A stretch of 64,000 nucleotides of DNA, from NCBI GenBank assembly GCA_037447605.1, contig CM074806.1, positions 2,833,400 through 2,897,399 of the forward strand, given 5' to 3'. The translations under genes and the position numbers were made by a program. The notes below the pieces were generated by a model. That model was not told the origin of the DNA. It did no database searches and saw only the letters and a list, made by a program, of their open reading frames with translations. Position 1 is the first letter of the stretch. Every line of letters begins with the position of its first letter. Below are positions 1 through 12,896 of the stretch, in pieces. The DNA is from Zygnema circumcarinatum. Its lineage: Eukaryota; Streptophyta; Zygnematophyceae; Zygnematales; Zygnemataceae.

Positions 1-227
1 CTATCGTGAGGCCTTAAGAATACTCCTAAAGCTACCTATGCATGCATCTGCTCCGCCTCAACCAGTATGCTCACCACCTCAGTCCCTCTTATTACTTCTC
101 CAACTTCTCGCTCTACCCTCCCTCACTCTTCCACCTTCTGTCTCCTCCACTCTCTACAATTCCCTCCTGCTCTCAACCCCTCCCTCCCTCTCTCTCTCTG
201 CGTCCCCTCTGTAATCTCCGTCCACAG

Positions 228-296
228 AAGCACCCGCACTGGTTCAGGGACGAAACGGTACCTATTGCCCCCGTGGCCGTCTTCTGCGTCAAATGA
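228..296 (+). CDS. Tentative last coding exon of a gene truncated by the left edge
   Basis: After a pyrimidine-rich stretch ending in a good 3' splice site (CCACAG at 222-227) there are 23 codons of open frame that end in TGA at 294-296. The peptide reads KHPHWFRDETVPIAPVAVFCVK, which looks like a plausible C-terminus. I do not recognise the family and no other exon of the gene can be confirmed in the 227 bases to the left. It could equally be chance. Confidence 0.22.
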   Translation, partial: KHPHWFRDETVPIAPVAVFCVK

Positions 297-412
297 TCCT
301 GAGCTCGGGGGAACGCGTGGAGGCGGCTGATCGCCCCGAGCTTCACAGCCATGGCTGCCGCCTGCTGCGACGCCTTCCCCTACCTCAGCGCATCCCTAGC
401 CTTCAACCAGAC

Positions 413-460
413 CTCCCTCCCCCTCTCCCTCCCCCTCTCCCTCTCCCTCTCCCTCTCCCC
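413..460 (+). repeat. CCCTCT simple repeat
   Basis: An imperfect tandem run of CCCTCT/CCCTCC units, wholly pyrimidine on the plus strand. Confidence 0.8.
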
Positions 461-810
461 GCGCAGCCCCGCAATGGAACGAACGACCTTCGCACGAGCC
501 ACGTGCGCCTAAGGGCATGCCACGTGTCCAGCGGGCGGAAGAGGAGGGCAGGCCTTGAGGGCGTCACGTGGGGGAAGGAGCGCGTCCTGCCGGCGGGCGG
601 AGGCGGCGGAGGAGGAGCGCGCCATGGAGGGAAGAAGGACCTTGGGAGCCACGACCGGGGGAAGATCAACCGCCGCCAGGTAGATCCAGAGCTGGAGGTG
701 GATCCCAGGGCTGGGACCAATTCTGTGTGGGCCATTGTTTGTGCGAAAAAATTACTTTTAGCGCTCGGAGTGCAAACGACCACGCGGTAACCGACCTTTC
801 GCGAGCACTG

Positions 811-932
811 CTGGCATGCATGCATGCATGCATTGTGCATGGCTTGCTGCATTGTAATGTCATTGTTTGTGCATACATGCATGCATGGCTTGCTGCATTT
901 TAGTGCATTGTTTGTGCATGCATGCATGCATG
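811..932 (+). repeat. TGCATG-rich tandem duplication
   Basis: Blocks of (GCAT)n flank two diverged copies of a 46-bp unit. The copies share the anchor GGCTTGCTGCATT at 841 and 887. The array contains many CATGCA cores, the RY element bound by plant B3 proteins of the ABI3/FUS3/LEC2 class. The repeat is visible; any binding is inference. Confidence 0.8.
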
Positions 933-1381
933 TTGAGTCGCATAGTGGCATTGGTCGATCGATGCCCCATCCCTCGTGCCATGCCTGGCCAACACCCTCA
1001 CATCGCGGCGACACCATACCACGAGCGTGTCTCATAACTAGCGAACGCCAGGGAGGGAGGGCAACAACAACATGAAAGGTGTCCAAACAAAACTCCGATC
1101 CACCCGTCGCGCGCAATCGTCGGCGCGCGATTGCTCCGAACACGTCACGTTTGCGGCAGCCTTTGAACCCGCTAAGTGGATCCACGAGGGGACCCGACTC
1201 CACGCCCCCCTCGGAAGGGAGGCTCCTGCATAAGCCGGCAGGCAGACAGGGGTCTCGGTGACGCCCAACACCGGCGGAGCTCCAGCCATGGCTGCTCCGC
1301 CTGTCTGACCGCTGGGAGAGGCAGGCCAGGAAGGCGGGGAATCTGGGCTGAATTTTCTTTCGTAGTACTGCTCCGGCAGCC

Positions 1382-4300
1382 ATGGATTATTTGAATAAGC
1401 TGAAGTTGCTTGACGCTTACCCTAAAATCAATGAGGACTTTTACTCGCGCACACTTTCTGGAGGCATCATCACTCTCGTGTCCTCCATATTCATGATCCT
1501 TCTCTTCTTCAATGAGCTCCGTGAGTCCCCTGCATTTCTTCTCGGCTTTCGCTACAGAGCGCAAAGGTCAGTTCAATGTGAGTGCGTGCGGGCTGACAAT
1601 TGCGCTTTTTTTTCTTGATTTTGCAGGAATATACATGCATCACACTACCACCAACGAGTTATCGGTGGACACCACCCGAGGAGAAACCCTACAGATTAAT
1701 GTGAGTTGACTCAGCTCGAACGTGCAGACTTTAGGGCTTCATTGCAGTCTCAAGTGAAAGAGTGTAGTATGTAAATTTTTCCCTCATATTAAAACGAAGC
1801 CGAGAATAAGGTTGCACGGACACTTCCCTGAGGGCATTCCAGAAGAAGATGGTGGGCCTACGTTGTTTTTCCCTTGCCGCGGGTTGGCCCTACAATTGTC
1901 TGCATGCAATCAAGCAAGGGAGAAACATGAATGCAAAAGTAAGCCTGCATTTATAATAATGGAATAATGCCACCTTCATACCGGCTCAGATTCCTTTTCA
2001 ATGCTTGTTATTCTTTGCTTCATTGAAGCCGACTGTGGATGTGGCAGTCATTTTCTCTTCATATGGAAAGTGTAATGCATACCGTAGCTGAAAGCTGCAG
2101 AAGAATGCGTGAGGGGGGCCAGGTAGACATCACATTCCCACGCTTGGCGTGCTCTGTCATCAGTTTAGACGCCATGGACATCAGCGGCGAGCAACATTTG
2201 GATGTGGTGAGTGTTACAGTTTGTGAGCCATGCGCCGGATCAGACTGCCTCCTCACGTAACATGAAGGTCGGTGATTTTGTATTATCGTTTCGATTGTCT
2301 AATCTGATTGAACTGAACAGAACGGCGGACTATAGCACCTAGATTTTTTTCTCGTTTCAAATTTCGGTTCGGTCAATGAATGAAAAAAGGCAAGACTGAT
2401 ATGTCAGATTGGTTCCATCTGTATTTCGCAATAAAACAATTTTTTTTTTGTTTTTGGATTATAAGGTAATGGCACGTTTTGATTTCCATTCGTTATGATG
2501 TTTGCGTAATAGCTCTCCTGTACTTACTACTTAGGGTATCCAAGTACTTGTGTGCTGCGACGCTCTGATGCAACAGCTACGAGATGAAGATAGTGCACCG
2601 ACAAAGGCTTGAATAAAGATAAATTCGCCATTTTAAGTCCTAGAAAATATTCATCAATGTGGTTGTTCTCTGTTGTTCTTGGTGCATGGTCCTGATTCTA
2701 GAGTTTTTGTCATGTTTACGAGTGGTCAAGATAAAGCCTAACGGGTCCTTCCTTCGACATTTGACTGTGACGCGAAGCTTTGCACTACTTCATTGGCCTT
2801 AGCATTAGCTTTAGGGCAGTCGATCATTTCTTCTTTGGCGAAGCATTGCACTTTTTCCGGGGTCTAATCTTCATATGTGGGGTCACTATTTTCTGGGGGT
2901 GTTTCAATCATTTTCTATGTCGTTTTCTCTTTACTCCCTCAGAATCGCCCGTGATATTTTAATGAGTCGCATTTTAGCTTCCTTTCTCAAACTCTTGCAA
3001 ATAACTATGAAGGGATTATACATAAACCTGATGAAGAAGCGGCAGCCGACGATCAGCCAGTCAGAAAACCCAGGCTTCAACGGGAACAGAGGGAAAATAC
3101 GATCAGGAACTATAATCATCTGTGGCTTTGGATGGTCCATGCGTTTTGTACTGAAATGCAATAGTCGTGAATGACAAGTTTTGCGAAGTTATATTGCTTC
3201 TATAGCTGAGGTCAAACTTATATTTTGGTTTTTTTCAAAGATACGAAGCGCTTTGTTTGACTCCGCAAAATCCGCACCTGGAGCATGATTAGAATGGACA
3301 AATTTCTGTGTGAATACGATTTCTGAGTGCCTGCATGTATTGCAATAAACAGCAAGTGATCAATTCGCTTCTAGTTTTTTGCTGCCGCATAGCCTCTTGC
3401 TTGTGGCAATTGGATCAAGTTGTATTGAATTGGACTTTGTAACTTTCTTGTTGCTCTTGAATATGTCCTTTTGATTGTCTATGTTTAATTTTTGAGTGTT
3501 GAAGCTTTGAACTTGAGCCCAAGTGCATGCATGGCTCGTAATGAGTACCCGAACACTGTAGAAAGTGATGAGGCTGCGTTCTAGAATTTTGTTATATTGA
3601 TGGTATGGAGTGAAAATATATACTTAGTGTTAACTCTTGTTGTGTTTTGAATTTTAGGTGCATAACATCTTCAAACGGCGTATGGGTAAAGATGGCAAGT
3701 GGATTGACGGACCAGGCACAAAAGACACTGTTGGGGGGACAAAGGTGAGTCCTTATATCTGTAGGAGATGGCATGATGAATCGGATGCAGGCAAAATAGT
3801 TTCGTTGTAAGCTGTGTTGTTGTGAGAAAGACATAAGGCATGCCATTTTTTTCTAGAGGACGGTTAGATTACACTGTGGCAAAATTGTACTCTGCCTTAT
3901 TGGCAGCTGTCAGAACCCACAGTAAGTCTTACATGTCGGAATCAGCTCATCTGTTGCGATTTTCCTTATGTCGGTTGCTGCAGGTGGACAAGCTGAAGGA
4001 CAAGCATGGTCGAGAGTTCTCAGCCAACGAGACGTATTGTGGCAGTTGTTACGGCGCCGAAGAGGTGCTGCAACTTGTGTCTTCCGTTGGAAATTGCACG
4101 TAGTGTCAACTTTTTTCTTTTGGCACAACTGCTTGTTGCTAATCTAGGCTCTAATGTGTTTCTGGTGCAGAAAGACCATGAGTGCTGCAACACATGTGAA
4201 GAAGTGCGAGAAGCTTACCGGAAACGGGGCTGGGCTTTCAGCACTCCTGATTCGATTGACCAGGTATGTATTCCTTCTTTCTTTGAAGTTGTTTCTGTCG

Positions 4301-7286
4301 TCCGTTTGCTACCTTCCATGCACATAGTCATTTTAGGGCTCGCTTCAGTTTCCAGTTTTTCTTATTGAGCAAAATAGGGGGTGGTGTGGGAGAACAGTGC
4401 AAAAGGGAAGGCTTTTTGGAGCAGATCAAGGCACAGGATGGCGAAGGCTGCAATGTGTACGGCTTCCTAGAGGTATATCGCCCTGCACCTTATCAGTGTT
4501 CCGCAATAAGAGAAGAGTCCCCATATGCTCTCATTTTTTGGCACTATCAATCAAGCTGGCTGAAGCACTCGATCCCCTTACAGCAATTATTGAAGCAAAT
4601 GCGGCGCTGGGATAACTGGATTTCTTTTTCTGAATATAAAGGCTTCAAGTGAGTTAGCAGTTGCTTAACTGGTGAACCTGACATGATGCCCCTTGTGTTC
4701 ACATCAAGGGTTGCTCATGTTCTGAGCTCCCAGTTTCAGCTTAAACCCAGTTATGATCGAAAAGCGATCGAGGTTTGGCGTGCCGGCAGTTGACCTGCGA
4801 GCTTCTGCCGTTTTTTTGGAGTCTGTTTTTGTGCAGAAGTAGGCTCCGGCGGTTGCCAGAAAAATGAAAAGATAAGAAAACATGTACGGCTGAAAGGCAC
4901 AACGTCTTACTGTTTGTCATTGTCCCAGCGGCCGTGCAGGTCAATAAGGTTGCAGGAAACTTCCATTTTGCACCGGGGAAAAGTTTTCAGCAAGCACATA
5001 TGCATGTGCACGACCTGATGCCTTTTCAGGACCAAAACTTCAACGTGTGTTTCATTACCTCGTTTTCTCTCACTACTGTCATTTGCTATGGTTTTTCTGA
5101 GATTCTCTGCAAGGATGAGAGTTTCGTGAAGTTGTTAACCATCTAGTATAATTAGGTGTAAACTCTTACGGAGGCATTTTGGCTGGGCAAGGAGATATGG
5201 TTTATTGCAGTTTGCTTAGAGTAATTATATTGGCAGCATGTGAAATTTACAGCTGTTTGCAGGGATGCAGCAAACTTGCACAATAACCACGTCTAAATGG
5301 TTTTCACAATGCACTTTGTTTGACCTCTGTCGGAGATGCAGGTTAGTCACACTATCAATGAGCTCAGCTTTGGAGCGAAGTATCCCGGCATCGTCAATCC
5401 TTTGGACGGGTCTGTTGTTGCTCGTAAATCCTTGTTCCTTTGTTCAAAAAGCTTTCTGGTGTTTCGTAAACTTCGACCATAACTGGTTCTACTTTATTTT
5501 TCTTTTCAAAAGCTTTCTTTTATGATTTCAGTCAACGTCAGGACTGGTCATAAAGCAACCCGCCATAGGGATAAGCAATCAGTCTGACGACTATTGATTG
5601 CCGGCAGGAAAGTTAAGGATGAAGTCTTCCGTAATATACATAATGTCGAGGATACAGGGTTGTTTCGAATCATTTGCGAGGCTTTGTGTCGCTATTTATA
5701 TAGCATCTTATGCTGTGTTTCAGGGTGAATCACTCTGCTTCTTGCAGTACTCATTTCTTTTTGGTGCCTGTGCTGTGCAGAGTGAATTGGACTCAGAAGG
5801 ACAATGCCGGCATGTATCAGTACTTCACCAAGGTGAGTGCAAAGCCCACCTGCCTATTCAACTTTGGGAAGGGAAAGGACAAACACTATTCTTGGTTGAT
5901 AAGGTGCCTGCAACCAGGTTCAATTCAGGATAGGGCATGTCTTGCTCAAGGAGTCTGTCTTTTGTTGGGATACACTTGGTAACCATCAAAAGTACCTCCC
6001 AATTTTGTGTCCTGTTGTCCTCTTTAGGTCTCTACTTGCATAAGGCGGCTTCTTGCAGCTCACTCTGTTGGGCGGTTTTTTGCGGCTGTTGTTATGTTAG
6101 GTGGTTCCCACAATCTACACTGACATCAGAGGTCACGTGATATCGACCAATCAGGTGAGCTAGTGGATCGTGTTCGCCAAGAGCTTTTAGGTGACTTGAG
6201 CCTAAGCGTAGCTTTCCGCTCATATCTTTTTCCTTTTGTCCTTAGGTCCTTTGTGACCAGTTCCTCGAGGTTTCACATGATGATTTTGACCATGTACATT
6301 TGATGTCATCGCCATCGTGAGATCAATGCCGCATCTCTCCTTTCTTGAAGTAAGACAGAATAATACTGTGAACAAGATTGTTGGGTTCCGTAAGAAAAAA
6401 AAAAGAGTTTTAAGGTTACGAGCCTGAATGCGTAAGACCCCATAGTTCTAGATTACAATTAGTATCAGCATTAGTATTAGTATTAGCTTGCAGAACCATT
6501 GGTGTTATGTAGTCCGTGAATTTTGGAATCTTTTATTGGTCTATCTCCTTTGTTTGATTGGATGTTCTTCCTACTTTATTCTGTTTGCAACTCACCTATC
6601 GAGTTTTGTACCCATATGACATCCTAACAACGGGATCATAATTAGGTCGCGACAGTCTTGTTCTTATTGCACACTTAGCGGCAGGTTGCAATTGAAGTAC
6701 ATTTACAAATACTGCACAATGTCACTGCCACTGCATTTATCCTCGGTCACATACTATATTTCCCCTTCTCGAGTTAAGGTGTATTTTTTACTTTTAGTTT
6801 GTTGCCTTTTCCGTTCCAACTTTCTTCTTCTGAGAAATCCGGAATGTCTGCGTCGTGTTTCGTGCAGTTCTCAGTGACAGAGCACTTCAGGGCGACAGAT
6901 GCTGCAACAGGAAGGAGCCTTCCCGGGGTCTTCTTTTTTTACGATCTCTCTCCAATCAAGGTAAAAGTATCATCACTATGCTCGGCAATCTATGCATCGA
7001 CAGTCAAAATAAAGCGGAAAAGCAGAAATGTCATTTTCCTGGTTGCAAGTAAAACCCGTTAAGACAGATATACCTTGAATCAAATCGAAGACTTTCGTCT
7101 GATCTGACATACACCTTCACCATGCAGGTGAAGTTTTTGGAGCAGCGCACTTCCTTCCTCCACTTCCTGACAAATGTGTGCGCCATTATTGGAGGGGTTT
7201 TTACCGTCACCGGAATCATAGATGCATTCATCTACCATGGGCACAAGGCTATCAAGAAGAAGATAGAGCTTGGAAAGCTCAGCTAG
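1382..7286 (+). CDS. ERGIC3: ERGIC3/Erv46-like ER-Golgi cargo receptor
   Basis: Thirteen exons give a complete 387-residue protein, the usual family length: 1382-1520, 1627-1700, 2123-2206, 3658-3744, 3984-4064, 4171-4263, 4398-4472, 4940-5044, 5342-5409, 5781-5832, 6101-6154, 6868-6960, 7128-7286. All phases join and all introns are GT-AG. The start MDYLNKLKLLDAYPK is the conserved Erv46 N-terminus, followed by a first membrane segment (about residues 25-45), the motif LDAMDISGEQHLDV, a Cys-rich luminal part (CGSCYGAEE, CCNTCEEV) and a second membrane segment near the C-terminus. The tail is short and Lys-rich (KAIKKKIELGKLS). The family cycles between ER and cis-Golgi in COPII/COPI vesicles as a cargo receptor with Erv41. 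The 0.7-kb intron before exon 12 carries a copy of the dispersed repeat. Confidence 0.96.
6194..6330 (+). repeat. Dispersed repeat, copy 1 (in ERGIC3 intron 11)
   Basis: This segment matches, with scattered mismatches, the stretch at 49015-49115 (same strand) and 48354-48490 (opposite strand). Shared blocks include TTGTCCTTAGGTCCTT and CCATGTACATTTGATG, ending near GATCAATGCC. The match to the 48.4-kb copy extends further 5' through GCGTAGCTTTCCGCTCA. Confidence 0.75.
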
Positions 7287-8705
7287 AAAAGATTCAGCCT
7301 CATGGCCATTATTCGGAAGATAGCTGGAGTCCAAAGTCCACACGTGTCATTGGACTTCGTTGTTCTTTTAGGAGCAAATCATGAAAGGCTGAATGATTTT
7401 TCCTTTCCTTCCGAATCAGGTTCGCCTTTTTGTCAGTAGGGGTGCAGGCGGGGAAAAGTGCCACGATTGAGGAAGCCACATGGAAGGCCCGCCTATCCCA
7501 TCCCTGTTAGAGAGCTCGGGCCTAAGCTGCAGCAACACGGATCCAACCACCTTGTATAAAAATCGAAGAGGAATTTTCGCAAATCTGGATAAGCATGTAT
7601 ACCTCGTTTTGCTTATGACTTACCTTATGTCAACGTGCTGTCGTCTGGCCTCTGGTTTAAGATTGATTGGGTATTATTCGTTTTGCATGCCTACCTCCTC
7701 CCTCTTGATCCCCTTTATTTGCTCTTCCGACCTCGAATTCAATCTCCACTCCCCTTTTATCTTCTCCGGTCCTCAGATCCTCTCCTAATCAACGTCTATT
7801 TCCTTATAACTGGTTGCTCTGGTCTCCTCTTGTTTCCCTATCTCCATTGCACTCCGCTCGCCTCTCTGCCACTACTCTCAGGAGAAAGGTCGGTCGCTGC
7901 ACAGGTTACACGCTATACACACAGCAAATGAAACGCGGGACACACTTTGCACGCAATGTACACACCACAAATTGGGGTGTTCAAAGGCTTATAAAGAACT
8001 TGCTTTCATTCGTTCTGTTCACTATACAAGCCCGCGTCAGGTGCTTCTCTGGCACCATAAGACAGAGACTTGTCAAGAGCTGTGATTGAGAACTGCCGAG
8101 TGCCTGAAATGCTTATTCACTAATTTGCTTAACTGCTTTTATCCGTCACCAATGGTATCAGTCCTCCAAATTGGTCAGTTTTATCATTTCTATGAAATAA
8201 TGTGGAGGCCATTCTTCTGCTCCCAACTCGAGGTTCAACCCTTATTAAGCAAAAACAGATGTTTTTCAAGAAAACAGCCAGACCCTCTGACGTCTTCTAT
8301 CAAATGAAAGTACTTTCGCCGACAATGCCTTGGCCTTGAGTACCAAGTTTGAGTTTACAAAACTGGTCGACCATGCGGCAGAACTGCATCCACTCAGCTG
8401 GGATCCTAAAGGAGTGGGCTGAACTGCATGAATACAAGCGAACAAGAAACGGAAACCAGAGTACTATGGAGATTGGACAGCATACTTGCCCAAAAATGAT
8501 GGTAAGCATCACCAGGCACTGCATGGGACCAGGTCATCCCGGCAGGACTCGCTGAAAAGGGCCAGGGAGGAACGAGCTGGGAAAACAAAAAATGCCCAAA
8601 TTTGCCTGCAGTTTTGAAAGCGGGAACGGAGCTCTGCTCACAATACTAAAAGTAAAAATGAAGTACAAGTATGGCACATAAATGACAGACGACCGTAAGG
8701 TTCAA
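7287..8705. other. Convergent intergenic space, no gene seen
   Basis: This 1.4-kb stretch lies between the 3' ends of ERGIC3 (+) and the NFU gene (-). It should contain both 3' UTRs. Open frames are short and low in complexity, and none resembles a protein family I know. Confidence 0.5.
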
Positions 8706-11700
8706 TCAGAAGCTGAGCAGTTTCACTGTCCGGATGTCGGGAAACTTGTCCCGAATTGCGGCTTGAATGCCCATCCCCACCGGTGGAGGCCCCTCGTACT
8801 TGAGAGCGCAGGTCGCTCGTAAAGGGTCCACCTCGACCACCTCCACTCGCCCCTTGAAGTTGCGGATTGCCGGCCGAAGTGTGTCCAAAAGACCCTCCAC
8901 TCCCTGCAAGTGCATGTTTCAGCCCTTTAGTCCCCTAGACATGTGGCAAAGAGAAGGAGCCATCATGCAAGGAGCCCCTTTTGACCCCTTTGTAATTTGC
9001 TCGTTAAGGAGTAAGTGGGCACTCCTCACCTCTATTGTTGCTCCCAGCTGCTGCTTGTCTACCTGCATCACCTCTTTCAGCAATGACCCAAACTTATTCT
9101 GTAGAGACCGCTCTATTCCCATCTTCATGGTTGAAGTCGAGCTTGGGCAAGTTCCACAGGCCCCTGCAGAGTAGAGACAAACTCAAACCCGTGTGAGGAG
9201 AAGGATATAAGACAGCGCAGACACGCGCTTTGCAGCTTCAGCAAAGATTTGCACAACACACCAATTCCTATCCAAATGTGCAGGGCTAGAAATGTAAGAA
9301 CTACTTTTACAGATGTGAGATCATATCTCTTGCAGGGGTTCCATTCCTTGACAGGATACAAAACTGCCCGCGACAAGATTATTACTGTTTCCCCAAAAAA
9401 AGTGTTGCAGATATTGCAATAAAGCTGCAGTCTGCGCTGGGAAGGGGATACCAGATAGTGAACAACTTACAAACCCTAATTCCAAACAGCTGGCTATGTT
9501 GCAGAGAAGCAAACACAAAAGGGACAGACCCCACTACAAGAGATACAGCACGTCCTAACCTGCTGGCTAAATGGTTTGCCATTTTCCCGTGACATCCTGA
9601 ACCATTTTTTAACCACTTGAAAAAGCAAACAACAAATCCAGTACTGCTCACCCTGCAGCCGAAGCAGTACCACTCCGTCTTCCACTCCTACCACCTCCAC
9701 ATTGCCACCATCTGCAATGAGGTACGGCCGAACCTCATCGAGGGCCCTATCCACTGTGCTCACAGTGAGCTCCAACAGCTCTTCCTCGGCTGCTTCAGCG
9801 CCGGGTGGTGCCCCTAGCGATGGGCCCCCCGGGCGGGCAAAGGGGCTCACTATCTGGCCTGATGGGCCGGCCGAGCTGTCGGCAGCTTGAAGGGGATTTT
9901 CTCCTCTCACTGTCTGCGGATTCTCCATAGATTCTTTGGTCTGTCCATCAATAACTGCGCTCCAATTGTCTCCCTCTGTTGCCTGCAGCATACCCCGGAA
10001 TCGAGAATCATACGATGCACTGCTGGGTGTCAGAAGCATCTCAGGAAAAGACGCAGCTTCATATGCAAAAGGGGTCATTACTCGCAGTCCACTGCCCTCT
10101 CCCCCAACTCTTAACAAAGGGGATGGTTTCCACCTGCAATAGCCGGAGTCGTCGAGTTCTGCTGTCTTCGCTTTCGCCCTCAACATCATCGTACAGGTTT
10201 TCCCCCATGGCTTTCCTCATTTTCAGCTTCTTTTCCTCATATTCCGACCTCTCCGCTTCACTCATAGCGGCTGTGCCCGGCCCGTTGGGACCCTCCCAGA
10301 GATGCCTGCCATGCTCCACCTCATGCTGCGCTCCTTCAGATGGTCTCTTCCGTCAATTTTACATATCACAACTTGAGTCTCGATAGGCAGGCTGATTTCT
10401 TTATACTATAATACTATGGGACCGTCTCCATCAATTCAGTGAACCCACATCATAGCTCCCAACACTGGAATTGCTATGTAAGAATTGAAGGGTTTGTTGG
10501 GGTGAAGTAATTACAATTCCGGCCCATTGCCAGGTGGCAGTGTGGTGGCCTCTTGAATCCACTTCTGCCTCTCCTCCTCCAGTCGAGTGCGGGAGACGAG
10601 TGCTGAATCAGTGTACATTCTCACCTTCACTCCAGCACATAACCGAGAGCCTCTCGCTGTTCGATGGCCCTGGAAGAAAGGGCAGGAAGCAAAAAAAAAC
10701 ATCACAAGGTGAGGGAGCCTCTTTCGGAAAGACTGCGCAAAAAACTTCCTTATATGTTCACAACTTCTGGCATCATAGACTGTTTGGAGGACAACATGAG
10801 GACTCAAACAGTCTCAATATGTCAAATACCGGATTACAAATTACGGGATTGCCAAAAGTAACAGTGGCCATGCCTTTATAAACTGACGAAACAGTCAAGG
10901 TAACATTAGGCTTCGTGAATTTTCGACACAGCAATGAAACAGCTGCTTTGCATAAGCCCAGAATTTCCACATCCGCTATTTCAATGAGCTTCCATTTCCC
11001 TCCCTGTTCCGCCACACATGCGCGTTTCCAGAAACACTGCCACTCGCGCTCGTCAGCAGGACACGTGGTCCAATCGCAGGCCGCCACGCTGACCTTAAGA
11101 GAGAGCACCACACTCCGAGAGTAGCCCGCGTACTGAAGCACTCCCTCTGCGTCATACACTGCATACACGCCTGCAAATCTCTTTGCATCTCTGTCGGCCA
11201 CATATCTATCAAACGGAACAATAGTCGTTCCATCATCCTCCCCCGCTCTCAACGAATAGCCGTTGGTTTCCTCGTCGTGGACGTCTGCCAGAGCAATGAC
11301 ACATCCCATCAGTTAGGGCTGAGAAGTAATCAAAATTGTTTACTTATGACTTATTTATGGACTTGGTTTAGATTTAGGAGGGCCTTGAACAGAGTGTTGA
11401 CTGAGCCTGCAGCCTGTCCCATAATCAACGTTTGGCGTCAGCATGCTGCATTGGCCGCATGCTCAGGCTGGGCAGGGCATCTACTCAGATCCCTCTCCCT
11501 TTCACTACTCTCTCTCTCCTTCCCCGACGTCTTTATCTTTATTTCTCTACTTCTCCCTTCTCTGATTCCCCCGTCTTTGCAAGTCTCATCTCCTATCTCC
11601 CTATCCCAAATTCCCCTTCCTCTCTAATCCGCTCCACATTTCACTCTATCCTCTGGCGCTCTCTCCCTCTCTCCTTCTCTCATGCCCCAACCCCGGCGCA

Positions 11701-12896
11701 GACGTGGGGCAAGCAGGGCTGCTGCCAAACCTTCATCGTGAAGAATGCAGCATGAAAGTGTGAAGAGCTGCTACATCTTGCTACTACTGCTGCTGCAGCA
11801 AGTATCTACAAAGACTTACTAACCAGTGAAGTAAGAAGTGGGATAGAATCGAACTTCGAATCTGTCTAGTATGCAATTTACATATTGAAAAGTATGTAAA
11901 ATGTCCATACTTATGCCTTCAATCAACAAGTCATCGAAGCAGTGAAGTCTGAGTTGATCAGAAAACTTTCCATTCGGCTTGTAAGAGAAATTGCTAATAG
12001 CAGAAAACGTCAGAGGAGAGGACAAAAATAGAGCATGTGAGGGCGAGACTCGAAGCTACATTCTTAAGAAATGAACGATAGTTTCAACTTGAACCATATG
12101 CCTGACTAAGTAAGGAATCCCCCCTCCTTCAGTGGAAGAAAAAATCACAAAAAGCGTAGATTTTCCTGACGTCACATTAGCATGTAGCTTCTATGTACCA
12201 CATCTCCCTTTGTGAACTTTAAGCCCTCGCGCTCGGTGAAACAAGCTACCTTCGGTAGCGCGGCGCTAACAATGACACGAAGGAACCAAAAGCAAGACTT
12301 CAATAGACGTGCGCTGAGCTTCCTGCAGTGAATACCTGGTAAGAACCATGTAGACATATTCACGAGCCTCATCTTGAAAGCATTCTTCCCTGTCTGTCTG
12401 TTCATCTGACAAGGAGGCAAATTTTTGTAGCGAAATCATTTCCACATGCAACCCCCATTCCAAGCCCTTCCCCTCCTCATGATGGGTGCTTACCCGCTCC
12501 ACTATCTCCGTACAGAAAGCCGTGCAGGCCCATGTGGCCCTCCGGAACAGTTGCATCTGTCATCACCCCCCCCAATGTCGGCAAGCTCCTCGCCCTCTCC
12601 CTCTCCCTCTGCACTTCCACCGCCAACTCGCCCGTCTCCCCTCCAGCAATGGCGCATGCCACAGCCTTCTTTCGCCCGTGCGAAGAGCCGACCTTTGAGT
12701 CTTTCGGGCTTTCAGAGACTCTCCCTCCAGGTAGGAGAGCACGCGAGGACAGAAGGGAGCCTGCGGAGGAGCCTTGTTGAGGAAAAAGACAGACATGTCG
12801 TACTCCCTGGGGAGACACATGGCATTGCGTTGCGGGTCCCAGAGGAAGGCAGAAGGCCGCCTGCGAGGGCGCGCGGGCGGAGAGGAGGCACGCCAT
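8706..12896 (-). CDS. Plastid NFU Fe-S scaffold fused to a GIY-YIG-like domain
   Basis: Seven exons on the minus strand (12896-12494, 11284-11094, 10669-10515, 10305-10134, 9982-9652, 9163-9030, 8903-8706) give 527 residues with consistent phases. The N-terminus (MACLLSARAPSQAAF...) is Ser/Ala/Arg-rich like a plastid transit peptide. Residues about 165-245 hold GVYAVYDAEG and LQYAGYSRSV, resembling the GIY-YIG fold at the N-terminus of plastid GRXS16. Residues about 370-460 are an NFU domain (ELTVSTVDRALDEVRPYL, IADGGNVEVV) with the cluster-binding CxxC as ACGTCPSST. The last 65 residues are a second NFU-like repeat without CxxC, as in plastid CNFU proteins. NFU proteins hand [4Fe-4S] clusters to plastid acceptors. 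Ordinary plastid NFUs are about 235 residues, so the fusion is unusual. The 1.2-kb first intron contains a distracting open frame at 12266-12420. Confidence 0.88.

Larger units (their letters stand above)
297..1381. promoter_or_regulatory. Spacer and presumed promoter/5' leader of ERGIC3
   Basis: No convincing gene is seen. The stretch holds a CCCTCT-type pyrimidine tract (about 413-460), several CACGTG/CACGTC G-box-like cores (for example near 499, 520 and 565), and the TGCATG-rich tandem duplication listed separately. A 57-codon frame starting at ATG 350 has a reasonable start context but dissolves into Leu-Ser/Pro low complexity, so I did not call it a gene. Confidence 0.4.

Noticed and set aside
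403..1383. 326-codon open frame on the minus strand upstream of ERGIC3
   Set aside because: Composition is repeat-driven (CATGCA, CCCTCT), no domain is recognisable, and it overlaps the ERGIC3 start region.
12266..12420. Possible extra exon of the NFU gene (reads EQTDREECFQDEAREYVYMVLTR)
   Set aside because: Joining exon 12896-12494 directly to 11284-11094 gives the family-like ADVHDEET...GEDDG sequence in phase, so this stretch is treated as intron.
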